57,086 nucleotides of DNA from JAUIIK01 sp963745675 (GCA_963745675.1 CAVUYM010000007.1:1-57086), one strand, 5' to 3'; positions 26,925 to 36,775 are shown, numbered from the stretch's first letter. Translations and numbers: made by a program. Notes: generated from the sequence alone by a model not told the origin.

Positions 26925-28093
26925 CGGATCCACGCTGGCTGCACGACACCCACACCATGGCGCGACTCTAGCTGGTCGAGGGCGTCGTTCAGCTTGCGCG
27001 TGCGCTGCCGGGAGGGATCGAAGAGATCGAGCTGAAACGCAGCTGGGAGAAGCCCGCTGACGCGCACTTCGATCATTCGGACCGGCGCTCCGCGCGCGGC
27101 AAGCATCTTGGACAACAACTCATAGGTCGCCTCATAGAGATCCTGATGAGCGTCGGTCGGATCAGGGAAGGACATCTGCTTGCTGCGCGTCTCGAAATCG
27201 GTATAGCGAACCTTGAGCGCTACCGTGCCTGCCACAAGCCTGTAGCCTCGCAGTTCGCTCCCCACCCGCTGGCAGAGTTTGTAGAGCGGCTGGCTCAACT
27301 CCGCCAACCCGCGCAGATCGCGCCCGAAGGTGCGCCCATGCCCGAGCGACTTTCTGCGCCCCCGGCTCGAACGCACCGGCTTGCTGTATTCGCCACGTGC
27401 CCGCGCCTGTAGCGAATTAGCATAAGAACCGACGACACCGGCGATCAGCCGTTCCGGGGCGCTGGCGAGCTGGCCGAGCGTCTGAATGCCATGCTGGCGC
27501 AAGCGCTCAGCCGACTTTGGCCCGATGCCTGGCAGCCGCTCGATCGGCAGCGGCGCGAGCGCCGAAGCCTCGTTGCCATGCGGGACGACGGTGAAGCCAT
27601 CCGGCTTGCCGAGGTCCGACGCGATCTTGGCAACCAGCCGGTTCGAAGCTGCGCCGATCGAGACGACCAGCCCCAGCTCTTCGTGTACCCGCTCCTTCAG
27701 ATGGCGCGCCAGTTCGACGCCGCCGCCATAGAGCCGCCAGGAGTTGCCGGTATCGAGATAGGCTTCGTCGACGCTGACGACTTCGACGACCGGCGAAAAG
27801 CGGTCGAGGATGTCGCGAAAGCGCTCGGCATGCCAGCGAATCGACTCTCCGGGGACGCGCACGAAGTGGGCTTGCGGGCAGAGCCGGACTGCCTGCGCCG
27901 CCGGCATCGCCGAACGCACGCCGAATGCGCGTGCTTCGTAGGTCGCCGAGGTGACGACACCGCGTCCCTCGGGCGAACCACCGACGATGACGGGCTTGCC
28001 GCGCAGTTCCGGATGCTCCTTGACGGCGACAGCCGCGAAGAAGGCGTCCAGATCGGCGTGGATGATCCAGCGTGCGCTGTCTTCAACCTGCAA
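26813..28093 (-). CDS. dinB: DNA polymerase IV (Y-family)
   Basis: Translesion polymerase with HADLDAFFAAV and VSVDEAYLD (metal-binding Asp, Asp-Glu), the steric-gate Phe in DAFF, and GIGPKSAERLRQHGI of the thumb HhH motif. The little-finger domain starts near RKSLGHGRTFGRDL. The canonical protein should end soon after VGVVQPAWI. The last 40 residues are encoded partly by an R4 repeat (REQGTGKREES) and have no family counterpart. The frame starts with TTG at 28093. A LexA-type operator and promoter lie just upstream. Confidence 0.93.
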   Translation of the reverse strand: MQVEDSARWIIHADLDAFFAAVAVKEHPELRGKPVIVGGSPEGRGVVTSATYEARAFGVRSAMPAAQAVRLCPQAHFVRVPGESIRWHAERFRDILDRFSPVVEVVSVDEAYLDTGNSWRLYGGGVELARHLKERVHEELGLVVSIGAASNRLVAKIASDLGKPDGFTVVPHGNEASALAPLPIERLPGIGPKSAERLRQHGIQTLGQLASAPERLIAGVVGSYANSLQARARGEYSKPVRSSRGRRKSLGHGRTFGRDLRGLAELSQPLYKLCQRVGSELRGYRLVAGTVALKVRYTDFETRSKQMSFPDPTDAHQDLYEATYELLSKMLAARGAPVRMIEVRVSGLLPAAFQLDLFDPSRQRTRKLNDALDQLESRHGVGVVQPAWIRREQGTGKREESNSLVSRYVAAAMPGVIAGGTSARNS

Positions 28094-28115
28094 TCCCGGC
28101 CAACCTCTCGTTCGT

Positions 28116-28133
28116 ATAGAACATATGTTCTAT
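28116..28133. promoter_or_regulatory. LexA/DinR-type SOS operator of dinB
   Basis: An 18-base perfect palindrome, ATAGAACATATGTTCTAT, contains GAACATATGTTC, the core of the Bacillus-type SOS box (CGAACrnryGTTCG). It lies 22 bases upstream of the dinB start and overlaps the expected transcription start. Confidence 0.85.
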
Positions 28134-28143
28134 TTCTGTTCGG

Positions 28144-28173
28144 ATTGTATGACCGCAGGCTGGCGCTTGTCAA
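28144..28173 (-). promoter_or_regulatory. dinB promoter
   Basis: On the minus strand TTGACA (28173-28168), an 18-base spacer and TACAAT (28149-28144) make a good housekeeping promoter. The LexA operator follows it by 10 bases, placing it over the start site, where a repressor would block initiation. Confidence 0.7.
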
Positions 28174-28367
28174 GCCGTGACATATAGTCACGCACTCCTG
28201 ATTGGTTCAGTAGCATCGAGAAATTGCGATACACAAAAGCCGGGACTACACGATGGCCCGGCGATCTCTGGCCGGATAGGTTGAGAGTAATCGTGTTGCT
28301 TCCAAAGACCGCTGCGCAACGGCACACGAGACAGATCACACTCTCAATGTATCGAAAGGGACCTCCA

Positions 28368-29333
28368 GTGTTTCTGAAACGCATACTCGGCTTGATGCTC
28401 GGCATCATGCTACTGACGACCGGCCTCTCGACAGCGGCGGCCCAGCCGTTTACACCGCACAGCACCATTTCCGCGACGGGCGACGAACTCAGTAGGACCG
28501 AGGTGGATCTCGTACGCGAGTTCGCCCGGCTACCGATCGGCAAAGGCAGCGAACTCGCCTTCTACGTGATGCTCGGCACACCTGAGGATGGCGGGGACTC
28601 TGGCAAGGAGACGCCGCGAGACGGGATCAAGGCAATCCGAACCGCCGATCCGACGCTTGGTGGCAGACTGCATAGTATCGGCATTGCCAGGTACATCCCG
28701 GCCGGCGGAATGGACCCGCTGACGATTCCCGATCTGCGCGATGCGAATCCCTATGAGATCTACCACGCATTCTCCGAGCGCGGGACCGAAGTTCCGGCAA
28801 TCTTGCGTGAAACCAACAAGAACCGCTTCGCGCGACGCACCCAGGGCTGGGCGCTGGATGTCGTGAAGCCGAACGTCTACAACATCTTCAGCTGCCCGCT
28901 GACCGAGCAGACGGTCGTCAATGCCGTCAACGCCAGCGGTCTGCCATACAGCTATAACGAGCTGTCAGAGGGCCCGCACAACGGCCCCTTCTGGTACAAC
29001 GAAGACCCGAACTCGCTCTTCCCAACCTTTTACAAGGTCAATGGCCTGGCAACAGTGGGCGACGCCTACTTCCACGTCATGCTCTGTGAAAAAGACCAGA
29101 TGTTCAACCAGACCAGCGTCGACGTCGGACTCTCCTACCAGGAGTCCGACGATGGCGACATCCTGTCTGCGGGTGAACTCCACTGGCAGCTGCACAACAT
29201 CGGCGACCAGATGAGCTTCATGTCCTGGCCTTTCGACAGCGATCTCTCCGGCGACAACAGCTGGTTCTGGCTGCTCACCGTCGGCAGCGTCCACTACAAC
29301 GACACGCTGCACATCGGCACAGCCTGGAGCTGA
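28368..29333 (+). CDS. Secreted hypothetical protein
   Basis: I prefer the GTG at 28368 (AAAGGGA upstream) over the ATG at 28347. The mature part follows a signal peptide (ILGLMLGIMLLTTGLSTAAA) ending before AQPFTPH. The 290-residue body has no family I recognise. Notable stretches are SGLPYSYNELSEGPHNGPFW, TVGDAYFHVMLCEKDQMFNQ and ELHWQLHNIGDQMSFMSWPF, with two Cys that could form a disulfide. It is divergent from dinB and its promoter region would overlap the SOS region, but no LexA control can be claimed. Confidence 0.7.
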   Translation: MFLKRILGLMLGIMLLTTGLSTAAAQPFTPHSTISATGDELSRTEVDLVREFARLPIGKGSELAFYVMLGTPEDGGDSGKETPRDGIKAIRTADPTLGGRLHSIGIARYIPAGGMDPLTIPDLRDANPYEIYHAFSERGTEVPAILRETNKNRFARRTQGWALDVVKPNVYNIFSCPLTEQTVVNAVNASGLPYSYNELSEGPHNGPFWYNEDPNSLFPTFYKVNGLATVGDAYFHVMLCEKDQMFNQTSVDVGLSYQESDDGDILSAGELHWQLHNIGDQMSFMSWPFDSDLSGDNSWFWLLTVGSVHYNDTLHIGTAWS

Positions 29334-29363
29334 GGGAGTTTGTAGGTTGCGGGAACGTCCATG

Positions 29364-29494
29364 CTCCCTCCCCCGTCCCCTCCCTCGAAACCGAGGGAGG
29401 GGTGTCTTTGCGTTCAAACCGAGTTCCACTGGAACTCGACAGCACCAATTGGATTCCCCTCCCTCGAATTCGAGGGAGGGGACAGGGGAGGGGG
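29364..29494. repeat. R3 CCCTCCC/GGGAGGG repeat (copy 1)
   Basis: CCTCCCTCGAAACCGAGGGAGG and CCCTCCCTCGAATTCGAGGG are two near-perfect palindromes inside a longer CCCTCCCCCGTCC...GGGGAGGGGG inverted pair. It lies between two convergent genes. Confidence 0.7.
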
Positions 29495-29515
29495 CTTCTT
29501 CGGATTTCCTACAAA

Positions 29516-30013
29516 CTAGTACGCCGGATCCGGATCATCGATGATCGGCCAGGGCTCTTTGCCCTCCGGGCCGACGGTGAGCTGGATGACGATGTTATTA
29601 GGATCGTGGAAGAAGATCGAGTCGCCGCCAATAGTGCGGGTCATCGGGATGTTGTGCGCTTCGAGGCGCTTTTCCCAGTAGCGGATATCGTCGATCGAGT
29701 TGACGTAAAAGTCAACGTGGTCGAGATGGCGATTCGACTTCGGCTTCGTCGCTTCCATCCACTCCGGCCGCTCAACATCGGGAAACTCGAAGAAGGCGAA
29801 GACGGTGTTCGGCGCGACGGTGATGAAGTAGTGGCGTACATTGTTCTCGCCCTGGCGGTGGGCCATCGCGATCTCGCTACCGAGGATATCGCGGTAGAAC
29901 GCAACCGTCGCCTTCATATCGTTCGTCACCAGCGCAACGTGGTGCAGCGCGGCAAAGGGCGCCTTCAGTGCGTTGCGGTCGGGGAGTGACAGCCGGTTTG
30001 CGGTCGATGTCAT
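29516..30013 (-). CDS. VOC-family (glyoxalase-like) protein
   Basis: One vicinal-oxygen-chelate unit pair is visible: LHHVALVTNDMKATVAFYRD with the first metal His, LDHVDFYVNSIDDIRYWEKR with the second, and SIFFHDPNNIVIQL near the C-terminus. The third ligand Glu is not at the usual place (IVIQLTVG has Gln), so activity may differ from glyoxalase I. Length (165) is normal for a single-domain dioxygenase or lactoylglutathione lyase-like protein. Substrate unknown. Confidence 0.82.
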   Translation of the reverse strand: MTSTANRLSLPDRNALKAPFAALHHVALVTNDMKATVAFYRDILGSEIAMAHRQGENNVRHYFITVAPNTVFAFFEFPDVERPEWMEATKPKSNRHLDHVDFYVNSIDDIRYWEKRLEAHNIPMTRTIGGDSIFFHDPNNIVIQLTVGPEGKEPWPIIDDPDPAY

Positions 30014-30228
30014 TGCTGAGAACCTTTCCTTCTATCTATAGATCTCGATTACGGCTATGCAATCACTCTAGCATTGCCTCCACCTATTATCGGGAAGCCG
30101 CATCTACTTCTGTGCGTCACGCACAACAGCCGCTCGAAAGCCCGTTATCAATACCGAAGCGCTACTCCCGATGATGAAGCTAGCCTATAGCGATCATTCC
30201 TCTGGAAACATGTGAAGTGGAGAGCGTG

Positions 30229-31704
30229 ATGATGGATGAGGCAGTAGCTACTCTGGATGTTGATCCGGAAGAGTTTCGACGGCTTGGCTACCGGGCCGTT
30301 GATCTGGCGACGGACTACCTTAATAAACTGCGCACCGGAACCAATCCCGTCTACCAGCCGATGAGCGTCGATGCCCAGAATGCCCTGCTCAACCTCCCGT
30401 TGCTCGATGAAGCGCTGTCAGCTGAAGCTTTGCTCGATGCGTTCCAGCATCAGATCATGACCAATCCGATGGGTAACGGTCATCCCAGCTTCTTTGGCTG
30501 GGTCAACTCGCCGCCTGCCCCAATCGGCATCATTGCCGAGTTCCTCGCAGCGACGATGAACCCAAGTTGTGCCGGTGGCAATCACGCCGCGATCTACCTC
30601 GAACACGCCATCGTTGGCTGGCTGATGGATCTCTTGGGTTTTCCAGGCGAGGACAGTTACGGATTGCTCGTCAGTGGCGGCTCGATGGCGTCGCTGACCT
30701 GCCTTGCTGCCGCTCGTCATGCATCTATCGAGAAATCCGGTGGCAATGTGCGCCGGGACGGTCTTCAGGGGCGCGTCGCTCCCGTTGTTCTCTATCTGGC
30801 CGCCGAAGGCCACACGACGATGCTCAAAGCCGCAGAACTGCTCGGCATCGGCCGGGCAAACGTCAGGATCATCCCGGTCGATGCCAGCTACCGGATGGAC
30901 GTTGCAGCGCTCCGAGAAGCAATCGCAAATGACCGAAATGCAGGCTTGGAGCCATTCTGCGTCGCAGCCAGCGCCGGGACTGCTTCGACCGGCGCCGTCG
31001 ATCCACTCGACGATATTGCGGACATCTGCGCCCGGGAGCATCTCTGGTTCCACGTTGACGGAGCCTATGGCGGCTTCGGTGTGCTGGACCCAACGGTAGC
31101 GCTGCACTTCAAAGGCATGGAGCGGGCCGATTCGATTGCCATTGATCCGCACAAGTGGCTCTCTGTGCCGGTTGAGTGTGGTTGTGCCCTCGTTCGCCAC
31201 AGCCAGATATTGAGAGAAACCTTCAGCCTTGTGCCGTCATACGTCCAGACCGAGGAAGGCAAAGGCATCGGCGGGTTGCCCTGGTTCTCGGAATATGGCT
31301 TCCAGCAGACGCGCGGATTCCGAGGTTTGAAACTCTGGATGGTGTTGGCGCAGCTGGGCAGATCAGGCGTTGTCGAGCACGTCAGCCGCAGCAACTGTCA
31401 GGCAGCGCTCTTTACGGAGCTGATCAACGAAGCACCCGACTTCGAGCTCGTCGTCAAGCGCACGCTCTCAATCGTCTGTTTCCGCTATCGCCCTACCGGG
31501 ATGAACCTCGGTGACGAAGCGCTGAACGATCTCAACCGTCAGATCATGTACAGCCTTCAGGAGAGCGGCGATCTCTTCCTTACCCAGGCCGATCTTGGCA
31601 ACCGCTTTGCCCTGCGTGCCTGCTTCATCAACTACCTGACCCGGGATGAGCATGTCCGTGCGATCCTGCCAGCGGTCAGACGGGCGGTAGCCGTGGGAAC
31701 ATGA
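30229..31704 (+). CDS. Group II PLP-dependent amino acid decarboxylase
   Basis: The aromatic-L-amino-acid/glutamate decarboxylase family is evident: NPMGNGHPSFFGWVNSPPAP near the substrate site, LLVSGGSMASLTCLAAARHA for phosphate binding, WFHVDGAYGGFG with the Asp that pairs with the PLP nitrogen, and IDPHKWLSVP with the PLP Lys at about residue 309. The C-terminal RPTGMN...LNRQIMYSLQESGD is typical. GGAGAG precedes ATGATG at 30229. Tyrosine, tryptophan or DOPA are possible substrates; I cannot tell which. It is monocistronic. Confidence 0.88.
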   Translation: MMDEAVATLDVDPEEFRRLGYRAVDLATDYLNKLRTGTNPVYQPMSVDAQNALLNLPLLDEALSAEALLDAFQHQIMTNPMGNGHPSFFGWVNSPPAPIGIIAEFLAATMNPSCAGGNHAAIYLEHAIVGWLMDLLGFPGEDSYGLLVSGGSMASLTCLAAARHASIEKSGGNVRRDGLQGRVAPVVLYLAAEGHTTMLKAAELLGIGRANVRIIPVDASYRMDVAALREAIANDRNAGLEPFCVAASAGTASTGAVDPLDDIADICAREHLWFHVDGAYGGFGVLDPTVALHFKGMERADSIAIDPHKWLSVPVECGCALVRHSQILRETFSLVPSYVQTEEGKGIGGLPWFSEYGFQQTRGFRGLKLWMVLAQLGRSGVVEHVSRSNCQAALFTELINEAPDFELVVKRTLSIVCFRYRPTGMNLGDEALNDLNRQIMYSLQESGDLFLTQADLGNRFALRACFINYLTRDEHVRAILPAVRRAVAVGT

Positions 31705-31781
31705 ATCATACAAATCTTTGTGCATCAGGTTGACCCGTAGGATCTCGCTGAAATCCGCGCGCAGTTCACCAGCCCCCCGTT

Positions 31782-31915
31782 GGCATCCCGACGCAGGAGG
31801 GATCTACTCGCATGAGCTTGGGGTGCAGCGGTGGAGGATCGGTGAAGGGCTGGTGCTCCCAAGTGCGTGGACAACCCTCACCACTCACCCGTGTCACTAG
31901 ATCTCCTGCGTGGAT
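31782..31915. repeat. R1-like intergenic repeat (diverged copy)
   Basis: ACGCAGGAGGGATCT at 31791 and AGATCTCCTGCGT at 31900 form an imperfect inverted pair with CTACTCGCATGAGC inside, similar to CTCGCATGAGATTTCTCGAC in copy 1. Spacing is like that of a small non-autonomous element. Confidence 0.4.
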
Positions 31916-32234
31916 CAAAGGAAGTAACTGACCTACCGCAACAGGTGAGCGTGCGAGCGCAAGGATGGATCGCGGACCAGTCCAGCCGCTGAACACCCCT
32001 AACGTGATGCATGAGGGCATGAATCTTAAGAACTAATCCGCGGGTGAATTGCGCGGGACCGAGCTGCGGCGATGGCGCAGGCAAAACAGACAGGTTCGAT
32101 CACCTTCCATATAGGAAGAATCTCGCATTGACCAGCCGTCATCGCGCGCTGATAGGCTTCGATAGCCTCATAGGCTGGCTTTCCCTTACTACGGGACAGC
32201 CCATTTTTGTTTCTATTTGTGTACTTCAGTGGAG
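31916..32234. other. Noncoding interval before the MATE gene, with a weak minus-strand ORF
   Basis: On the minus strand, 32026-32204 reads somewhat like protein (KPAYEAIEAYQRAMTAGQCE) but has no start codon or ribosome binding site. It may be a decayed small gene. The MATE promoter should also be here. Confidence 0.3.
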
Positions 32235-33737
32235 ATGCCTGTGTCGACAGTGATGAGCCGGCGAGCGGACACTCCTGGTCCGATCGAATCGGCTTCGGAC
32301 GCTGGAGAAATCCGGCGCGCGGTTCTCGGGCTCGCATGGCCCTCGATCCTCGAAAATTTCATGCAGGCTGCGCTGGGCTTCATCACGACGTTGATGGTCG
32401 CCCGGCTGGGTTCGGCTGCCGTTGCCGGTGTCGGTACAGCCAGCCAGGTGCAGGTGATTGTCATCACCGCCTTCTTTGCCGTCTCGATGGGTACGACGGT
32501 GCTGATCGCCCATGCCTTCGGCGCGGGCCGCATCGCCACCGAAGGCGACGCGATCGCTAAACAATCGGTTGCGGCCGGCATCATACTGGCATTGGTGCTC
32601 ACCCCACTGACTATCTTCTTCGCAGCTCCGGTGATGCATATGCTAGGGGCTGAACCGGACGTCGTGGCGGATGGTTCAAAATTCTTGCAGATCAGCTCAC
32701 TGAGCTTTGTATTCATGGCAATCATGTTCATCTTGAGCGGCGCACTACGCGGTGTCGGCGACACGCGCACCTCGATGATTGTCACCGCCCTCATGAACGT
32801 CATCAACATCGCTCTTGTCTACGTGCTCGTCTTCGGTTTCTTCTTCATCCCGGATTTCGGCGTGACTGGCGCAGCACTCGCGATGGTTTTCTCGCGTGGT
32901 GTCGGGGCAGCCATCATGTGGGTGTTGCTCTGGCGAGGACGCAGGGGGCTGTTGATTTCCGGCCGCGACGGCTGGCGGCCCAACTGGGACCGCCTGAAAC
33001 GACTAGCCGACATCGGCCTGCCATCGATGGGTGAATCGGTGCTGCGCTCAGGTGGCCAGATCGTCTTTGTGATCGTCGTCTTCATGCTCGGCACCGCCGT
33101 CACCGCTGGAAATCAGGTTGCCCAGAACGCCATGTTCCTGTCGATGTTCCCCGGTTTCGGATTCTCAATGGCCGCAACCTCGCTGGTGGGTCAATCGCTT
33201 GGCGCACGTAACCCAGAGCGCGCCCGCATGGTCGGCATGACCGCCACGCGCTGGTGCGTTGCCTGGATGGGCGCGATGGGCGTCATTTTCTTCGTCTTTG
33301 CTACGCAGATCATGGATTTCGCGGCGAGCGGTGATGACAAAGAGGCGATCATTGCCGCCGGCGTCGAGGCGTTACGCCTGATCGCCTTCATCCAGGTGCC
33401 ACTGGCGATCGGTTTTGTCATGTCGGGCATTCTCCGTGGCGCCGGCGACACGCGTTTCCCGATGTTCTCAACCTCGGTCACGATGTGGTTGCTGCGGGTG
33501 CCGTTGGGCTACCTCTTCGGCGTCCAGTTTGGTTGGGGCATCCGGGGCATCTACATCGCCATGTTCCTCGATACAGTGGTGCTGATGGGACTCAACGTCT
33601 GGCGCTACCGCAAGGGCAGCTGGCTGAAGCGCAATGTTTTGGGCAGCGAGAAAAACGAGGGGACGGCACCGGCAATTCATTCCAGCGCAGCTTTGCTCGA
33701 AGAGCCCGAAGCCGCTCCGGCAACGGTCGGACGCTAG
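32235..33737 (+). CDS. MATE-family multidrug efflux transporter
   Basis: Twelve membrane helices in two similar halves are seen. MATE-type motifs include ILENFMQAALGFITTLMVAR (helix 1), SGALRGVGDTRTSM and the matching SGILRGAGDTRFPM at equivalent positions of the two halves. Length is about 500 residues, slightly longer than the family norm because of a Glu/Ala-rich C-terminal tail. The start is uncertain: the frame opens at a TTG (32217), with a GTG at 32229 and an ATG at 32235. It exports cationic compounds by proton or sodium antiport. Confidence 0.9.
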   Translation: MPVSTVMSRRADTPGPIESASDAGEIRRAVLGLAWPSILENFMQAALGFITTLMVARLGSAAVAGVGTASQVQVIVITAFFAVSMGTTVLIAHAFGAGRIATEGDAIAKQSVAAGIILALVLTPLTIFFAAPVMHMLGAEPDVVADGSKFLQISSLSFVFMAIMFILSGALRGVGDTRTSMIVTALMNVINIALVYVLVFGFFFIPDFGVTGAALAMVFSRGVGAAIMWVLLWRGRRGLLISGRDGWRPNWDRLKRLADIGLPSMGESVLRSGGQIVFVIVVFMLGTAVTAGNQVAQNAMFLSMFPGFGFSMAATSLVGQSLGARNPERARMVGMTATRWCVAWMGAMGVIFFVFATQIMDFAASGDDKEAIIAAGVEALRLIAFIQVPLAIGFVMSGILRGAGDTRFPMFSTSVTMWLLRVPLGYLFGVQFGWGIRGIYIAMFLDTVVLMGLNVWRYRKGSWLKRNVLGSEKNEGTAPAIHSSAALLEEPEAAPATVGR

Positions 33738-33767
33738 CTTGTGGTTGTGATGGGTGCAAGAGAGATT

Positions 33768-33934
33768 CCCTCACCCCCGACCCCTCTCCCACTCGCCTGC
33801 GCTTTGCTCCGGCGGGGGAGAGGGGAGAAGATCAAAAGAGCAGCGCGACCTCTCTGTGGATTGGCCTCCCCTTCTCCCCGAGCAGAAGTGGGAAAGGTGC
33901 GGTACCCGTGCAGCGGGCTGCGGAGGTGAGGGAC
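33768..33934. repeat. R3 repeat (copy 2)
   Basis: CCCTCACCCCCGACCCCTCT is balanced by GGGGGAGAGGGGAG and a distal GGAGGTGAGGGA, giving nested inverted repeats. A closely similar arrangement recurs at 51597-51742. Confidence 0.75.
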
Positions 33935-33984
33935 TCCTCCGGCTGCCCTACGAACTACGTACTACGCACTACAAACCTCCCCCT

Positions 33985-34014
33985 AATCCCTGTTCCCTAT
34001 TACCCATTCCCTTC
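33985..34014. repeat. R4 repeat copy
   Basis: AATCCCTGTTCCCTATTACC with CATTCCCT follows R3 copy 2 after a CTACGAACTACGTACTACGC spacer. The same R3, spacer, R4 order is seen at 51597-51822. Confidence 0.65.
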
Positions 34015-34016
34015 CG

Positions 34017-34704
34017 ATGCATCCCTACACTAGCTTCCGCGATCGGATCGCGAATCCCGGGCGCTTCGCCGCCGATTTCGCATTGCTGATGTTCGCACTG
34101 ATGCTCTTCGCGTTAGCGATGGTGCTATCACTGCAAAGCGACCTCGGCGCAAACTCATGGACCGTCTTCCATCACGGTATCTCGCTCCAGACGCCGCTCA
34201 CGCTCGGTACTGCCGGCATCGTCGTCGGACTGCTGATTCTCGGTACTTCCTGGGCGATGGGCATCAAGCCGGGTATCGGCACGGTATCCAACATGTTCTT
34301 CATCGGCATCTGGACCGATGTTTATCTGAAGTTCGATCTCGTCCCAAAGGCGCACTGGCTTCCTGCGCAGATCGTCATGCTCTGTGGTTCCGCCGTCCTG
34401 CTTGGCTTCGCAACTGCCCTCTATATCAAGACCGGCTTTGGAGCTGGACCTCGCGATGCCTTCATGCTGGCACTGACTCGAGCGCACAAATATCCGTATC
34501 GGATACATCCGCTGGGCCATGGAAATCACCGTCGTCACGATTGGCATCCTGCTCGGCGGCTCCTTCGGGATCGGCACGTTGATCTTCGCGATTCTCGTCG
34601 GTCCTTCGGTCGATTTCTTCTTCAACATCTTCGGTATCCGCACCCGTGAGAGTGACCAGCAAAGTACCAGCCTGCGCAGCAAGCTGCGCTTTCTACCCCG
34701 CTAG
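34017..34704 (+). CDS. YczE/YitT-like membrane protein (frameshifted)
   Basis: Five membrane segments, beginning with LMFALMLFALAMVLSL. The family pattern is DLGANSWTVFHHGIS, then TLGTAGIVVGLLILG, KPGIGTVSNMFFIG and TGFGAGPRDAFMLAL. One indel near 34500 shifts the end into another frame (MEITVVTIGILLGGSFGIGT). Proteins of this group are integral membrane proteins of unknown transport role. It is downstream of the MATE gene but separated by repeats. Confidence 0.75.
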
Positions 34705-35136
34705 AGGCTGCAAACTTCTCACGGTGTAGCGGGGTGTATCGTCTGCCGATTACCTGAACGTCGAGGCTCTATCAGCTTTAATACATGCTCTGAGCTGAAA
34801 ACCAGAAATCCAGGCTTGCCACAACAGAAACTCATGTCCGTATGACAGAAAGCTGGGCCGGGCAGTAGCTGAGTGAGGCGACGGATCGAGCATGCCCATG
34901 GCGCAGATCATTGGTGCTGCGGCTGATATGCACGAACGCAGTGAAGTAGATGTAGCTCGTGGCCGACGCCGAATGAGGAGAAGGAATTAGGGTAATGGAT
35001 CTTCCGACAGAAGAGCCGGATACTGATACGAAATCCCATTGAATGCTTCCCCGAACACTGCAGACTGTGGCACAAGGCAGCGCATCGCCTGCCGTCCAAT
35101 AGCGTGGAGCGATCCGGAAGTGAATAAAGTGTTTCG
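34705..35136. other. Noncoding interval
   Basis: No supported gene on either strand; stops are frequent in frames with protein-like pieces, so decayed sequence is likely. Confidence 0.4.
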
Positions 35137-35265
35137 TATGACTTCTATTCCGCATTCTCCCAGACGGGCATCAAGGCCGACCCTCTAGCCAGTCTCGATC
35201 CACTATCCGAGCCAGAAGTTGAGAACCTGATGCCCACGTTCGATGACGGCGACGAATCGCCATAG
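35137..35265 (+). pseudogene. Remnant resembling the C-terminus of the 5342 exported protein
   Basis: The short open stretch contains AFSQTG and EPEVENLMPTFDDGDESP before a TAG. The intact gene at 5342 has AFSEE and DAEAENLFPEADDVP in the same order. There is no start codon. Homology is suggested only by this short match. Confidence 0.3.
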
Positions 35266-35294
35266 CATCGCAGCCTCGTTATTACGATTCCTGA

Positions 35295-36686
35295 TTACGA
35301 TTCCTGCAGTAACTGCTCGCCAACGGTCGCGCCCAGCAGACTGCGGGTGAGTTCCCCGCCAACGACGATCATCTCTTGGAGCGCCTCGTCGAGGTGCCGC
35401 GCTGAGATGATGAGTTCGCTGTCGTGCGGAGAATCATCAGCCGCGAAAAGCGCTGCTTTACGGATCAGTTCGCGGATGAAGGCGGCACTGACACCTGCTG
35501 TGCGCTCGATAACCAGATCCCAGTTCTCAATCTCGACCGTCAGATTGTTGCTATAGAGATCGAGCAACCTGCGACGGCAGTCAGCGTCCGGCAGCGGAAT
35601 CTCGATCGCCTGGTCGATCCGTCCCGGTCGTGCCGCCAGGGCAGGTTCAAGCAAGTCGGGGCGGTTGGTGGTCAGGAGAAAGAGGATGTCGATATCCTCG
35701 CTCAAGCCGTCCATCTCGTTCAACAGCTCAAAGAGCAGCGTCCCGGCGGCGTTCGGGCGGGTACGTTCCTCGGCAACGAGGTCGATATCCTCGAAGATCA
35801 CCGTCGCTGGTTGGAGGATGCGGGCCAGCGCGCAGGTTCGTGGGATGAGGCCGTAGCCACGGCCAGTCAGCAGCAGCACGGTGCGGTCTTTCATCTGACC
35901 GGCCAGGTACATCGCCGTTAGCGTTTTTCCCGTTCCAGGCGGCCCATAGAGCAGAAGCCCACGCTTGAGATGCTGCCCCGCCGCCCGTAAGCGCTCACGA
36001 TGGGTGGAGAAGGACAGGGTGTGACGCTCTGTACGCTCGATGACGTCGGGAGGCAAGATGATCTGCTCGCTGCTTACCGATGGCAGCTGATGAAACTGCA
36101 TATCGAAGCGGCCATACTGATCCATGGATAGAGAGATGACCCGGCCACGGTAAACATTGCGCTCGCGCGTCAGACGGCGTAGTTCTGCTAGAAATTCCTC
36201 CGCCAGCGCTCGCTCCGGTGCACTCACATCGACCCGTACGTTGCGAAATGGCGAATGGTCGCTTGAAGTAGAGACGAGTGCGGCCAGCCGCTTCACGCCG
36301 TCATACAGCAGGTACAGTCCAGATTGAACAGCAGGGAGGACGCGCCCTTCGTCGAGTTTGATGTTGACATACTCGACGGGCCCCTCGCTCATGGCACTGG
36401 AGCCCATCATACTAACGCGTGGCACAACCAGGAGATCCGCCAGGCCGAGCGCCATATGGCGCTTGTGCTCGGCACTGATGCCAATCAGTTCGGCGTGGCG
36501 TTCATCGGGTTCGAGATAGGCATCGAAGGCCAGCTGGATGTTCGCCTGCTCGCTGGAATCGAACTCTTCTGTCAAGATCGGTAGGGTACCGGCCGGCATC
36601 CCAAAATGGTCACTAAGCCGGTTGAGGAAGACAGGTTCTGGAGCCGTCATCTGCGGCATACCAGGGAACGGGGATTGCTCGCTCAT
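35295..36686 (-). CDS. AAA+ ATPase (FtsH/CDC48-like)
   Basis: The ATG at 36686 is chosen because AGGA lies seven bases upstream. The N-terminal 220 residues are unrecognised. The ATPase domain has Walker A GPPGTGKT (about residue 250), Walker B ATVIFEDIDLV, sensor-1 LFLLTTNRPD, and Arg fingers in ALAARPGRIDQAIEIPLPD, followed by the small helical lid. There is no protease motif, so it is probably a remodelling ATPase. No partner gene is nearby. Confidence 0.85.
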   Translation of the reverse strand: MSEQSPFPGMPQMTAPEPVFLNRLSDHFGMPAGTLPILTEEFDSSEQANIQLAFDAYLEPDERHAELIGISAEHKRHMALGLADLLVVPRVSMMGSSAMSEGPVEYVNIKLDEGRVLPAVQSGLYLLYDGVKRLAALVSTSSDHSPFRNVRVDVSAPERALAEEFLAELRRLTRERNVYRGRVISLSMDQYGRFDMQFHQLPSVSSEQIILPPDVIERTERHTLSFSTHRERLRAAGQHLKRGLLLYGPPGTGKTLTAMYLAGQMKDRTVLLLTGRGYGLIPRTCALARILQPATVIFEDIDLVAEERTRPNAAGTLLFELLNEMDGLSEDIDILFLLTTNRPDLLEPALAARPGRIDQAIEIPLPDADCRRRLLDLYSNNLTVEIENWDLVIERTAGVSAAFIRELIRKAALFAADDSPHDSELIISARHLDEALQEMIVVGGELTRSLLGATVGEQLLQES

Positions 36687-36775
36687 AATGTGATCCTGTC
36701 CTGACGCAGATTCGGTTGATGGCAAGAGTTTATCAAGCGCCGCAGATTGAACTATCCCAGCCCTTAACGACAAAA

